A DNA stretch of 64,000 nucleotides from contig NZ_CP059597.1 in NCBI RefSeq assembly GCF_022369435.1, positions 620,001 through 684,000 of the forward strand, written 5' to 3'. Made by a program: the position numbers and the translations under genes. The stretch comes from Campylobacter sp. RM10537. Its GTDB lineage: Bacteria; Campylobacterota; Campylobacteria; Campylobacterales; Campylobacteraceae. The notes under the pieces are model-generated. The model made no database searches, was not told the origin of the DNA, and saw nothing but the letters and a program-made list of their open reading frames with translations. This document shows positions 27,181 to 36,084 of this stretch, piece by piece. Position 1 is the stretch's first letter; each line of letters starts with the position of its first letter.

Positions 27181-29355
27181 TTAAAGTTCTATCTTTATAA
27201 TACCTTCTGTATTAAAATTAGTATTTTCAGCAATTTCAGCAAAGCTTAGCACAACAATGTTAATATTAAAGTTATAACAAATATCAGCAATAAATTTTCT
27301 AAGTTGTGGTTCAACGCAAAGTATAAAAGGTTTAATACGACCATTGGAAACTGCAGCTACTTCAGCTCTTAAAGTATCAACCAAAACACCAGTTTGTGCT
27401 ACACTCAAAGGTAAATGATAACTTCCGTCCCTAAATTGAACATTTTCCATTAAAACTGCAGAACTAGCAGAATCTAAAATAAAAATATCTAAATTTCCTT
27501 TATCATCTAAATACATATTTGTAATCATTCTTGCTAATGACGCTCTTACATGCTCTATGATCATATCAAAACTTTTGCTTACTTCAGCAATATCGCTAAC
27601 TGATTCTAAAATAGTAAGCATATCTTTAATTGGTATGTGATATTTGAGTAAATCTTTTAAAATCTTTTGAATAAGACTTACAGGCGCTACACTTAAAGCA
27701 CCTTCAACTATAATCGGATAATCATTCTTAACTTTATCTAAAAGATTTTGCACTTCTTGGCGTGTTAAAAGTTCACTTGCATGAGATTTGATAAGCTCGC
27801 TCATATGGGTTGAAATTACACTTGCAGGATCTATCACTATATATCCATTAAGAGTAGCCTCATCTTTTAAATTTGCATCAATCCAAAGTGCATCAGAGTT
27901 AAAAGCAGGTTCTTTGGTTGCTATACCCTCAATTTCTTCAGTGATAAATCCACTATCCATAGCCAAATATTTGTCTGGATAAATTTCGGCACTCGCTATA
28001 GAAACCCCTTTTAATTTAAAACTATACTCATTAGGTTTAAGTCTTAAGTTATCACGAATTCTTATTTTTGGCATTAAAAACCCTAAGCTTTCTGCAATAC
28101 TTCTTCTCATAGATCTAATTCTTTCAGTTAATTCACTTTCAGCTAATTTTATGAGTCCATATCCAAGCTCAAGCTCTAAAATTTCAACTTTAAGAATATC
28201 ATTGATTTTATGTTCCTCTTCTTTTAAAATTTCTTCTTCGCTTTTCTTAGCAGGGGCTGCCGCACTTGGTGCAGTTGCCCCGCTACCAGCTGCCGCACTT
28301 GGTTTAGTTTTTTTAGCTGCCATAATTTCAATTTTACCTTCTTTTACTTGCTTAGTTAAAAATCCTAAACCTAAAAATACCAAAGACATAAAGCCTAAAG
28401 ATAAGTGAGGTAGACCTGGTACTAAGGCAAAAATAAATAAAACAAAACCTACAATTAATAAAGTTCTATATTCACTTAAAAGCTGATTTAAAGTTCCCTC
28501 TGCAAAATTATCCTCATCTTTACTTGCACGAGTAATAATAATAGCCGTAGCCGTAGAAGTTATAAGGCCAGGAATTTGCGATACAAGACCATCTCCTATA
28601 GTAAGTATGGTATAAGTTGAAGCAGCAGTAGATAATGGCATATCATGCTGAAAAGAACCGATTAAAAAACCACCAATAATATTAATGATTGTAATAATAA
28701 TACCAGCAACTGCATCACCTTTAATAAATTTACTTGAACCGTCCATTGCTCCGTAAAAATTTGCTTCAGCGATAATTTCTTGACGTCTTGCACGTGCTGT
28801 TTGTTCATCAATAAGACCAGCATTTAAATCCGCATCAATAGCCATTTGCTTACCTGGCATCGCATCAAGTGTAAATCTCGCTTGTACTTCAGAAACTCTG
28901 GTACTTCCTTTAGTTACAACCATAAAATTGATTAAAACAAGAATACAAAATACGATTACTCCGATAACCATATTTCCACTAACCACAAATTCACCAAAAG
29001 AAGCAATAATTTCACTTACAACTTCAGGTCCATTTTGACCTTCGCTTAAAATCATACGAGTTGTAGCAATATTTAAAGAAAGTCTAAAAAGTGTTATGAT
29101 TAAAATTAAAGTTGGAAAAGTAGTTAAATCTGTTGGTTTTGGAATATAAATAGAAATAAGGATAATTAAAACCGACAAAGCAATACTTAAAGCCAAAAAA
29201 AAGTCTAAAATAGGACTTGGTAAAGGAACAATAATAATAGCTAAAATACAAACTATAAAACCAACTATAGTAAGACTTTTAGCCTTTAAAATTGGCCCAA
29301 TTAATGGTCCTAAAAAAGGAAAGACAAGGTCAAATATTTTATTTTTTTTTGCCAT
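27181..29355 (-). CDS. flhA: Flagellar biosynthesis protein FlhA
   Basis: Inner-membrane core of the flagellar type III export gate. The 724-residue protein has eight membrane segments in its first ~330 residues, with the FHIPEP-type loop signature (RVSEVQARFTLDAMPGKQMA, then DADLNAGLIDEQTARARR). An Ala/Ser/Pro-rich linker lies near residues 345-370, and a cytoplasmic C-terminal domain binds substrates and chaperones. FlhA is also needed for flagellar gene expression in C. jejuni. It follows the Rrf2 regulator with no gap. The Ala-rich linker is unusually high in G+C for this genome. Confidence 0.96.
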   Translation of the reverse strand: MAKKNKIFDLVFPFLGPLIGPILKAKSLTIVGFIVCILAIIIVPLPSPILDFFLALSIALSVLIILISIYIPKPTDLTTFPTLILIITLFRLSLNIATTRMILSEGQNGPEVVSEIIASFGEFVVSGNMVIGVIVFCILVLINFMVVTKGSTRVSEVQARFTLDAMPGKQMAIDADLNAGLIDEQTARARRQEIIAEANFYGAMDGSSKFIKGDAVAGIIITIINIIGGFLIGSFQHDMPLSTAASTYTILTIGDGLVSQIPGLITSTATAIIITRASKDEDNFAEGTLNQLLSEYRTLLIVGFVLFIFALVPGLPHLSLGFMSLVFLGLGFLTKQVKEGKIEIMAAKKTKPSAAAGSGATAPSAAAPAKKSEEEILKEEEHKINDILKVEILELELGYGLIKLAESELTERIRSMRRSIAESLGFLMPKIRIRDNLRLKPNEYSFKLKGVSIASAEIYPDKYLAMDSGFITEEIEGIATKEPAFNSDALWIDANLKDEATLNGYIVIDPASVISTHMSELIKSHASELLTRQEVQNLLDKVKNDYPIIVEGALSVAPVSLIQKILKDLLKYHIPIKDMLTILESVSDIAEVSKSFDMIIEHVRASLARMITNMYLDDKGNLDIFILDSASSAVLMENVQFRDGSYHLPLSVAQTGVLVDTLRAEVAAVSNGRIKPFILCVEPQLRKFIADICYNFNINIVVLSFAEIAENTNFNTEGIIKIEL

Positions 29356-29754
29356 TTATTTTTTTATAATATCCGCTAAGGTTATAGAGCTTAAAAATCC
29401 ATCTATTCTATCTTGCAATTCTATAAGTAAAGGCATAAGGGTGCATTTTTTTTCTTTATTATCAGGACACACTCCTCCGCTACATTCAAAAACACTGATT
29501 TCTTTTTTCTCTACGCTATTTATAATTTCTTTAATATTATATTCTTTGGGTTCTTTTGCTAAAGTAAAACCTCCTTTTGTACCCTTGAAAGAATTTAGCA
29601 AATTATCTCTAGCTAAAGTTTGTAAAATTTTAGCCAAAAAACTTTTTGGAATATTAAGCTCATTCGATAGAAAATCTACATCTTGAGGTTTTTCTTTTTG
29701 AGCAATATAAATTAAAGAAAGTAAAGCATATTCGCTTGCTTTAGTAAATAGCAC
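29356..29754 (-). CDS. Rrf2-family transcriptional regulator
   Basis: 132-residue winged-helix regulator with N-terminal MLFTKASEYALLSLIYIA and the helix LSNELNIPKSFLAKILQTLA. Three cysteines (91, 96 and 104, spacing C-x4-C-x7-C) match the Fe-S binding set of IscR/RirA-type sensors, so it probably responds to iron or redox state. I recall an RrfA protein at this place in C. jejuni. It sits directly upstream of flhA, separated by no bases, and divergent from rpsO. Target genes cannot be read from sequence. Confidence 0.88.
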   Translation of the reverse strand: MLFTKASEYALLSLIYIAQKEKPQDVDFLSNELNIPKSFLAKILQTLARDNLLNSFKGTKGGFTLAKEPKEYNIKEIINSVEKKEISVFECSGGVCPDNKEKKCTLMPLLIELQDRIDGFLSSITLADIIKK

Positions 29755-29905
29755 AAATTTCTCCTTTGAGAATATATAGTTTTTAATTATAATAAAATTT
29801 TCTTAGAAAAAGGCTTAAAAAATTTAAATTAAAGTTATTTCAGTTTATTTTTGGTTTTTATTTGATAAAATCACGGTTTTAAAATATACCAATCAGGAGG
29901 TCAAT

Positions 29906-30178
29906 ATGGCTTTAGATTCGGCTAAAAAAGCAGAAATTGTTGCGAAATTCGCTAGAAAACCGGGTGACACTGGTTCAACAGAAGTTCAAGTAGCTCTTTT
30001 AAGCGCAAGAATTGCAGAGCTTACAGAACATTTAAAAATCTACAAAAAAGATTTTTCTTCAAGATTAGGACTTTTAAAACTAGTTGGACAAAGAAAAAGA
30101 CTTTTGAGCTATCTTAAAAGAAAAGATTACAATTCTTACTCTAAATTAATCAATGAATTAAATCTTAGAGATAAATAA
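29906..30178 (+). CDS. rpsO: Ribosomal protein S15
   Basis: 90-residue small-subunit protein that binds 16S rRNA early in assembly. It shows the family segment [20 protein letters not shown] and the C-terminal [20 protein letters not shown] strong ribosome site (CAGGAGGTC) precedes the start. It is a single-gene unit flanked by a strong bidirectional terminator. Confidence 0.98.
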   Translation: MALDSAKKAEIVAKFARKPGDTGSTEVQVALLSARIAELTEHLKIYKKDFSSRLGLLKLVGQRKRLLSYLKRKDYNSYSKLINELNLRDK

Positions 30179-30179
30179 T

Positions 30180-30215
30180 TTTTATGATATCCTTTATTTT
30201 AAGGATATCATAAAA
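30180..30215. terminator. Bidirectional terminator, rpsO/ftsK
   Basis: Perfect 15-base-pair stem (TTTTATGATATCCTT against its complement) with a TATTTT loop, flanked by A and T tracts on both sides. It serves rpsO on the plus strand and ftsK on the minus strand, and overlaps the ftsK stop codon by a few bases. Confidence 0.85.
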
Positions 30216-33177
30216 TTTGTCTTTTTCCTTTAGAATCAGGTTCGCTTAAAAAACCTTCTTTTGTTAATTTTTCTATTATATTTGCTGATCTATTATAACC
30301 TATATTTAATCTTCTTTGTATATAAGAAATACTTGTTTTTTGATCTTCTAAAATAATTCTTTTTGCATCTTCATAAAGCTCATCTACTTCTCCATCATCT
30401 GAAAAATTATCATTAATTAAAGATGAATTTTTGGAATCTTGTAAAAAATTTTCATCATAGCAAACCTCTTGCTGATCCTTTAAAAAATCAACAATTTTTT
30501 CTATTTCAAATTCGCTTGCAAATGGAGCATGTAATCTTACAATAGAACTTGTTCCAGGAGGTGTAAACAAGCAATCCCCTCTTCCAAGCAAACTTTCAGC
30601 ACCCATGGCGTCTAAAATAACTTTAGAATCTATTTTTTGCCCTACTTTATAAGAAATTCTACTCGGTAAATTTGCTTTTATCAGTCCAGTTACAACATCT
30701 ACAGAAGGACGCTGAGTAGCAACAATTAAATGAATTCCACTTGCTCTTGCCATCTGTGCAAGACGTCCTATATAAAATTCTACATCCTTGCCTGCTGTCA
30801 TCATCAAATCAGCTAATTCATCAATAATGACAACAATAAAAGGTAGTTCTTCATTTCCTATTTCTTTCATTTTTTCATTATAATTTTCTATATTTTTGGT
30901 TTTTGCATCTGCCATCAATCTATAACGTCTTTCCATTTCTGCAACCATATTAGAAAGAGCATTGACTGCTTTTTTAGGATCTGTAATGACAGGAGTTAAA
31001 AGATGTGGGATATCATTATAAATACTAAATTCAAGCATTTTTGGATCGATCATCATTAAACGCAAAGTTTTTGGAGAATTACGATATAAAAGACTTAAAA
31101 GCATAGAATTAATTCCTACGCTTTTTCCGCTTCCAGTAGTTCCAGCTATCAATAAATGAGGTAATTTTTTAAGATCGGTCACAAAAGCATTACCTACGAT
31201 ATCTTTTCCTAGGGCGATAGTTAAGGGGCTTTTAGAGTTTTTAAATACTTCACTTTCTAAAATTTCACGTAAATAAATCGTTTGTATTTCTTCATTTGGA
31301 ACTTCAATACCTACTACATCCTTTCCAGGTATTGGAGCTTGGATACGTATAGATTTTGCCATTAAAGCCATAGTTAAGTCATCTTGCAAATTTAAAATTC
31401 TACTTACTTTTACATCTGCACTTGGACGAAATTCAAAGGTAGTCACCACAGGGCCAACATAGGTTTTAGTTACATCTCCGCCTATTTTAAAACGACGTAA
31501 TTTTTCAAGCAAATTGTAAATTTTTTTATCAATTTCAAGCTCATTAACATCATATTTATGCTGTGAAAAATTAGATAAAAAGTCAAGTGGAGGCAATTTA
31601 AAATCTTTTGGCTTCTCCATCTCTCCTTGTTCTATTTCTTTTAAAAGCGCTTTATTGAGTTCAATTTCTTTTGCTAAAATAGCTCTTTGTTTAATAATTT
31701 CCTCTTCTTTGTTTTCGCTTATAATCTCTTCTTTAATTTCATTGTTATTTTGCTCGCTAATTTTTTCAAAAGTTTTTTGACTTTCCTCTTTTTCATCTTC
31801 TTGAAGTTTGATAACAGGAATTGGATCAATATAAGGACGATCCAATTCTTCAACTACAGGCATAAAATCATCAGTATTTTCATTCATACTTTCTATTTCT
31901 TTAGGCTTAAAATTCTCTTCGCTAAAATCTAAAATTTCAGGCTCTTCAAAATTTGTATGATAATGTATAGATGTTTGATTGGCTTTTACTGTTTCTTCTT
32001 CTATTATAGGATTTTCGTGAATTTCTTGGAAATTAGATTCTATAGGTTCTTCTTGTTTTGTAAAATTTTGAATTGTTTCTTCAAAATTATATTTATTACC
32101 TTCTATAATATTATTTAAATCTAATTCTATTTTGTCATCTTTTTCCAATTCTTGAATTTCTGCTTTTACTTTATTTTCAAGAATTTCATTTTGATAAGCT
32201 TTGTATTCTTGCTCTAGTTTTGCTTTTTGTATCAAATCTTCTCTTTGTTCTAATTCTTTAGTGAAAATTTTTGGTTTTATTTCTTGTTTTGGTAATGAAA
32301 TTTCTATATTTTTTCTTTTATAGCTTGGTTCATCTAAATTTCTACCTGTGGTATCTATTTGCTTGATTTCTTCAAGTTTTTTAGGTTTTAAAAAACGCTC
32401 TGGGATCATATCTACCTCTTCTTTTAAAATAAAATTAAATTCTTCATCAAGACTTATACTACTTCTACTAGCTTTTTGCACAAAATTTCTAACCTGTTGT
32501 GAATTTTCATAAACAAAACTCTTCGCCTCTTCTAAACTTTCTTTATCAATCTCTACCTTTTCATCTAAAATTTGATTTTTCAATTTTTCAAAATTTTCCT
32601 TCGCTGTTGTAATAGAATTTTTACTTGCATTAATATTATTAATTTTTACTAATTCCTCAATTTCACTTAAAGGTTGAGCTAAATGTTTTTGCTTAACTTC
32701 TACAATTGGAGCTTTTGGTTCTGATTTTCCTATATCGTCTTTATCGGTTTCTCCTCCAAAAATTCTCATTAAAAACGTTTTTAAAGCTTGCTCCAATTTA
32801 AGCAAAATCGCAAAATTTAACTCTATCTTCAAAAGTTCTTTTGCAAATTTTGGAAACAATAAAATCAAAGAAAAAACAAAAAGCAGAAGTGCAAAAATAC
32901 CGCTTCCTACATGTCCTAAAAGAGTAGAAAAAATAGTATAGATAAATTCTAAAATATAACCATAACCCCTATAAAGTACTGAAAAAAGTAGTAGTGTTGA
33001 AAAAAGAGCAAAACCTATGCCAAAAAGCTCTTGGCGTGAAAAATTTTCTATTTTATAATTTCTTTTATAATAAAAATAATTTAAAATAAACAAGAAAAAG
33101 GGATAATAATATCCAAATTCTCCAAATAAAAATAAATTTATTTTATAAATCCAACTTCCCATACTAGGAGTTAGCAT
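30208..33177 (-). CDS. ftsK: DNA translocase FtsK
   Basis: Septum-located pump that aligns chromosome termini and activates Xer recombination. The ATG-initiated form is 989 residues: N-terminal membrane helices (to about residue 125), a long acidic, repeat-poor linker (~150-500), the RecA-like motor (LLIAGTTGSGKSVGINSM, then IDELADLMM) and a C-terminal gamma winged helix (TSISYIQRRLNIGYNRSANIIEKL). The ATG at 33177 has no ribosome site, and coding-like sequence continues 20 codons upstream to an ATC behind AAGGA (see findings). xerH and dif lie about 7 kb away. Confidence 0.93.
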   Translation of the reverse strand: MLTPSMGSWIYKINLFLFGEFGYYYPFFLFILNYFYYKRNYKIENFSRQELFGIGFALFSTLLLFSVLYRGYGYILEFIYTIFSTLLGHVGSGIFALLLFVFSLILLFPKFAKELLKIELNFAILLKLEQALKTFLMRIFGGETDKDDIGKSEPKAPIVEVKQKHLAQPLSEIEELVKINNINASKNSITTAKENFEKLKNQILDEKVEIDKESLEEAKSFVYENSQQVRNFVQKASRSSISLDEEFNFILKEEVDMIPERFLKPKKLEEIKQIDTTGRNLDEPSYKRKNIEISLPKQEIKPKIFTKELEQREDLIQKAKLEQEYKAYQNEILENKVKAEIQELEKDDKIELDLNNIIEGNKYNFEETIQNFTKQEEPIESNFQEIHENPIIEEETVKANQTSIHYHTNFEEPEILDFSEENFKPKEIESMNENTDDFMPVVEELDRPYIDPIPVIKLQEDEKEESQKTFEKISEQNNNEIKEEIISENKEEEIIKQRAILAKEIELNKALLKEIEQGEMEKPKDFKLPPLDFLSNFSQHKYDVNELEIDKKIYNLLEKLRRFKIGGDVTKTYVGPVVTTFEFRPSADVKVSRILNLQDDLTMALMAKSIRIQAPIPGKDVVGIEVPNEEIQTIYLREILESEVFKNSKSPLTIALGKDIVGNAFVTDLKKLPHLLIAGTTGSGKSVGINSMLLSLLYRNSPKTLRLMMIDPKMLEFSIYNDIPHLLTPVITDPKKAVNALSNMVAEMERRYRLMADAKTKNIENYNEKMKEIGNEELPFIVVIIDELADLMMTAGKDVEFYIGRLAQMARASGIHLIVATQRPSVDVVTGLIKANLPSRISYKVGQKIDSKVILDAMGAESLLGRGDCLFTPPGTSSIVRLHAPFASEFEIEKIVDFLKDQQEVCYDENFLQDSKNSSLINDNFSDDGEVDELYEDAKRIILEDQKTSISYIQRRLNIGYNRSANIIEKLTKEGFLSEPDSKGKRQIL

Positions 33178-33219
33178 ACAAAGACATAAATAAAAAATAC
33201 CAAAAGTAGAAATAGTAAA

Positions 33220-33274
33220 AATGGCTTCTTTTTTGATGTTTTTTCCTTAAAAAAATATTTTTAAAGAAGCCATT
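33220..33274 (-). terminator. Hairpin between flgL and ftsK
   Basis: A 12-base-pair perfect stem (33220-33231 with 33263-33274) followed on the minus strand by a T run (CATTTTTACT), so it is a plausible flgL terminator. The 31-base loop contains AAGGA and the ATC considered as an ftsK start, so the structure may instead control ftsK translation. Confidence 0.6.
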
Positions 33275-33285
33275 ATAGCATAATT

Positions 33286-35541
33286 TTACATATAGTTTAA
33301 TAAACTAAGTTGAGATATAGTAGTACTTGCTTTAAGCGAAGCTTGATATGCAAGTTGAGTTTGCATTAAATTCATCATAGCTTCACCATAATCAACATCA
33401 ATTACATTTGATTTGATACTTTGCACATTTACACTTAAAAAACTCACTCGGGTATTTACTCCATCTATGATATTATGATAAGCTCCCATAGTTGTATTGA
33501 GTTTGCTTACATGATCAGCCAAATGATCAAGCCTTTCTAAAGCACCTTGCATTCCCGTATTTCTTGGATCAGCTGAATTTCCATCTGCTCTCATGTTTCC
33601 ACTTAAAACTGCATCGATCATAGTATCAAGATCTTTTATAAGATCGACATTTGGCTCATCTATAGTTAAAGCATTATTAGCACTAAAACTAAAATTTGGA
33701 CCACTTTGGATTTGTGCGGTTTCAGTATAAGGAGGTTGAGGAAAATGACCACTTTGAGAATCGCTCAAAGAAATTCCTATATTGGTTCCTGAAGAAAGTT
33801 TATCTGTAACACTAATACGTCCTTTATAATCCATACTAACATCGACTGTTGCTTGAGAGTCTTTTATAAGCTGCTGGATATTATCATAACCTGTGGCATC
33901 AATTTTGTTATTTGTAACTGTGATATTTTGAGTAGGCACTTTATCAGAAGCAAACATACCGATGATATTATTAATTTGCCCATAAGTTATTTCATTTGAA
34001 GGAGTTACCACCCCGCTATTTCCTGTCGTAGGATCAGTATGCATGATAGGAAAACTTATAGTTTGATCAGGATTTTTAGGATCTTTAAAACTTACAGTTG
34101 AATTTCCTAAATCTATAGTCACATCATAAGTATTTCCACCCTTGGAATTAACTTTTAAATTTAAAGTGGTACCATTTAAACTATCTCCTGCCATGACTTC
34201 GCTAAGCTTGGTTGAATCTGTTGCATAGGCATTGCTTCCTTTAATCACTTGAGAAACATTACCATAAACAGTATTTCCATCTTTTTCAAAATAAACATTA
34301 TCATAATCTGCACCATTAGCTGGCTTACCGGCTGAATCAGTCATATTGCTTTTGATAAAATCAGTTTGAGCTAGACTAAAGTTAAATTTTTGTTTAACTC
34401 CATTTTTTCCTGTTAATTCAATTTCAACTGGGCTGGTTGGATTAGTAATATCACCATTTTGTATCGCAGCTTTCATAACTTCGTTGGTAATATCTTCCAT
34501 TTTAAGATCATTTTCTTCGGCAAATTTTAGCATACCTTTAAAATCTTCAGTTTTATCCATTTGTGGAGTATAGGCTACGGCATGAAAGTCTAATTTATTA
34601 TTGCCTTGTTTTAAATCTGTAATTTGAATTTGACCGCTATTATTTATGCTTACTTCTACAACTTTATTGTTAGGAGTGTTGCCATAAAGTGCACCAATTT
34701 GCTCTAATACATCTTCTATTTTATCATCTGGTTTTACCAAAACTGCACTTTTAAAGCTTGTGCCATCTGGCTTAGTTCCTTGAACATAAAGTGTTGAAGG
34801 TGGAAAATTAAGCTTTTTTTCTTTATCTTCAAAATCATCGTATGGATCTAATCCATTATCTTTTACATAATTTTGCCCGATAAGCTGTTTCCAAGCAGAA
34901 TCTCCGTTTAAATACTCTTGTTTGTCTTTGTTTTCCTCGGTGTAGCGATTATCCTTAAAGCTAATATTAGTAGTAATTTGCTTTTTATAATCCCCATCGG
35001 CCTTGAAAAAGAGATCCCATCCAGGGATATTATAAGGACTTTCAGTTCCTGATCCAGTTACTACATTGATATTATTTTTATCTCCATAATAATTACCATT
35101 AGAATCAAAAGGTTTATTTGCAACTTGAGATCCAGCGAAAAGATATTGACCATTGACGCTAGTATTTGCAAGCTGCAAGATGCTTTCTTTAATGCGTTGT
35201 AATTCCTTTGCTATGGCTTCTCTTGAGGTTTGAGAATTACTATCACTAGCCGCTTGGGTAACTTTAACTTTAAAATCTTCTAAAAGTTTAACCATATCTT
35301 GCAAAGCTTTCATGCTATTTTCGGTTAATTCTTTAGCAGAACTCGTTGCCTGTTTAACCTGCTCTAGTGTTTTTAATTCATATTCTAAACGAGTATTGTC
35401 TATATAGGTGCTTGCATCTTCGTAAGAATTTTGAATTTTTAATCCTGAAGCAAGTTGTTGAGAGATCTTATATAGGGCACTTTGCCCACCCATTGAAGTG
35501 CTAACAGAATTGGTAAAATTTAACTTATTTGTAATTCTCAT
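33286..35541 (-). CDS. flgL: Flagellar hook-filament junction protein FlgL (HAP3)
   Basis: Joins the hook to the flagellin filament. The 751-residue protein has the flagellin-like N-terminus (MRITNKLNFTNSVSTSMGG, then LASGLKIQNSYEDASTYID) and C-terminal coiled region (YGEAMMNLMQTQLAYQASLK, ending SLLNYM). Campylobacter FlgL is much longer than the ~317-residue enteric protein; the extra middle (~200-560) would be surface-exposed. A sigma-54 promoter lies upstream, as expected for a middle-class flagellar gene. It is convergent with nothing and followed by ftsK on the same strand. Confidence 0.93.
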   Translation of the reverse strand: MRITNKLNFTNSVSTSMGGQSALYKISQQLASGLKIQNSYEDASTYIDNTRLEYELKTLEQVKQATSSAKELTENSMKALQDMVKLLEDFKVKVTQAASDSNSQTSREAIAKELQRIKESILQLANTSVNGQYLFAGSQVANKPFDSNGNYYGDKNNINVVTGSGTESPYNIPGWDLFFKADGDYKKQITTNISFKDNRYTEENKDKQEYLNGDSAWKQLIGQNYVKDNGLDPYDDFEDKEKKLNFPPSTLYVQGTKPDGTSFKSAVLVKPDDKIEDVLEQIGALYGNTPNNKVVEVSINNSGQIQITDLKQGNNKLDFHAVAYTPQMDKTEDFKGMLKFAEENDLKMEDITNEVMKAAIQNGDITNPTSPVEIELTGKNGVKQKFNFSLAQTDFIKSNMTDSAGKPANGADYDNVYFEKDGNTVYGNVSQVIKGSNAYATDSTKLSEVMAGDSLNGTTLNLKVNSKGGNTYDVTIDLGNSTVSFKDPKNPDQTISFPIMHTDPTTGNSGVVTPSNEITYGQINNIIGMFASDKVPTQNITVTNNKIDATGYDNIQQLIKDSQATVDVSMDYKGRISVTDKLSSGTNIGISLSDSQSGHFPQPPYTETAQIQSGPNFSFSANNALTIDEPNVDLIKDLDTMIDAVLSGNMRADGNSADPRNTGMQGALERLDHLADHVSKLNTTMGAYHNIIDGVNTRVSFLSVNVQSIKSNVIDVDYGEAMMNLMQTQLAYQASLKASTTISQLSLLNYM

Positions 35542-35601
35542 TTTTTTCCTTAAAAAATTAATAAACTAGAATCTTTTCTCAATATTGCTACAACTTTATA
35601 A

Positions 35602-35616
35602 GCAATAAGTGTTCCA
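35602..35616 (-). promoter_or_regulatory. Sigma-54 promoter of flgL
   Basis: On the minus strand the sequence TTTTGGAACACTTATTGCTT has the GG-N10-GC core of an RpoN promoter and agrees with the Campylobacter flagellar form (TTTGGAAC ... TTGCTT). It lies about 60 bases before the flgL start codon. Confidence 0.85.
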
Positions 35617-35695
35617 AAAAATGAAATTTTGTATATTTTTAAAATATTTTTTCATTAAAACCTTTATTTTAAATTGTTTTTTAGCTAAAAAAAAA

Positions 35696-35701
35696 TATAA
35701 T
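35696..35701 (+). promoter_or_regulatory. -10 box of tRNA-Leu
   Basis: TATAAT preceded by A/T-rich DNA, with the expected transcription start about 9 bases before the mature tRNA 5' end. Confidence 0.5.
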
Positions 35702-35716
35702 TATGATTTTAGTCAA

Positions 35717-35803
35717 GCCCGAGTGGTGAAACTGGTAGACGCGCCAGACTCAAAATCTGGTAAGGGCAACCTTGTGTCGGTTCGAGTCCGACCTCGGGCA
35801 CCA
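35717..35803 (+). tRNA. tRNA-Leu(CAA)
   Basis: An 87-base class II tRNA with encoded CCA and a long variable arm. The acceptor GCCCGAG pairs with CTCGGGC, the anticodon stem CCAGA/TCTGG encloses the loop CTCAAAA (anticodon CAA), and the T-arm holds GGTTCGAGTCC. It decodes UUG. Confidence 0.97.
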
Positions 35804-36084
35804 TCTCTTAAAACAATATCCTCAATCAAACTTCGATAAATTTAATGCTTTTGACAATTGAAAAATTTTGTTTTTTAATTACTCTTTATATGGTTTTATC
35901 TTTTAAAATCACTTTTCTAGTTGATATTATATAAACAACATTGCCTTTTGTCATAAAAAATACTATAAAAATAATTAGAATTAAAATTCTTTTTTACCTA
36001 TTTCATCTCTTTTTACTTATAGTAGCTTATTTATACAGTTCATTTATCTATAATTTAAGCTTTAAAAAAGCTATAAATTTAAAG

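Noticed and set aside
28151..28408. 85-codon frame antisense to the FlhA linker
   Set aside because: Produced by the opposite strand of the Ala-rich linker; no independent support.
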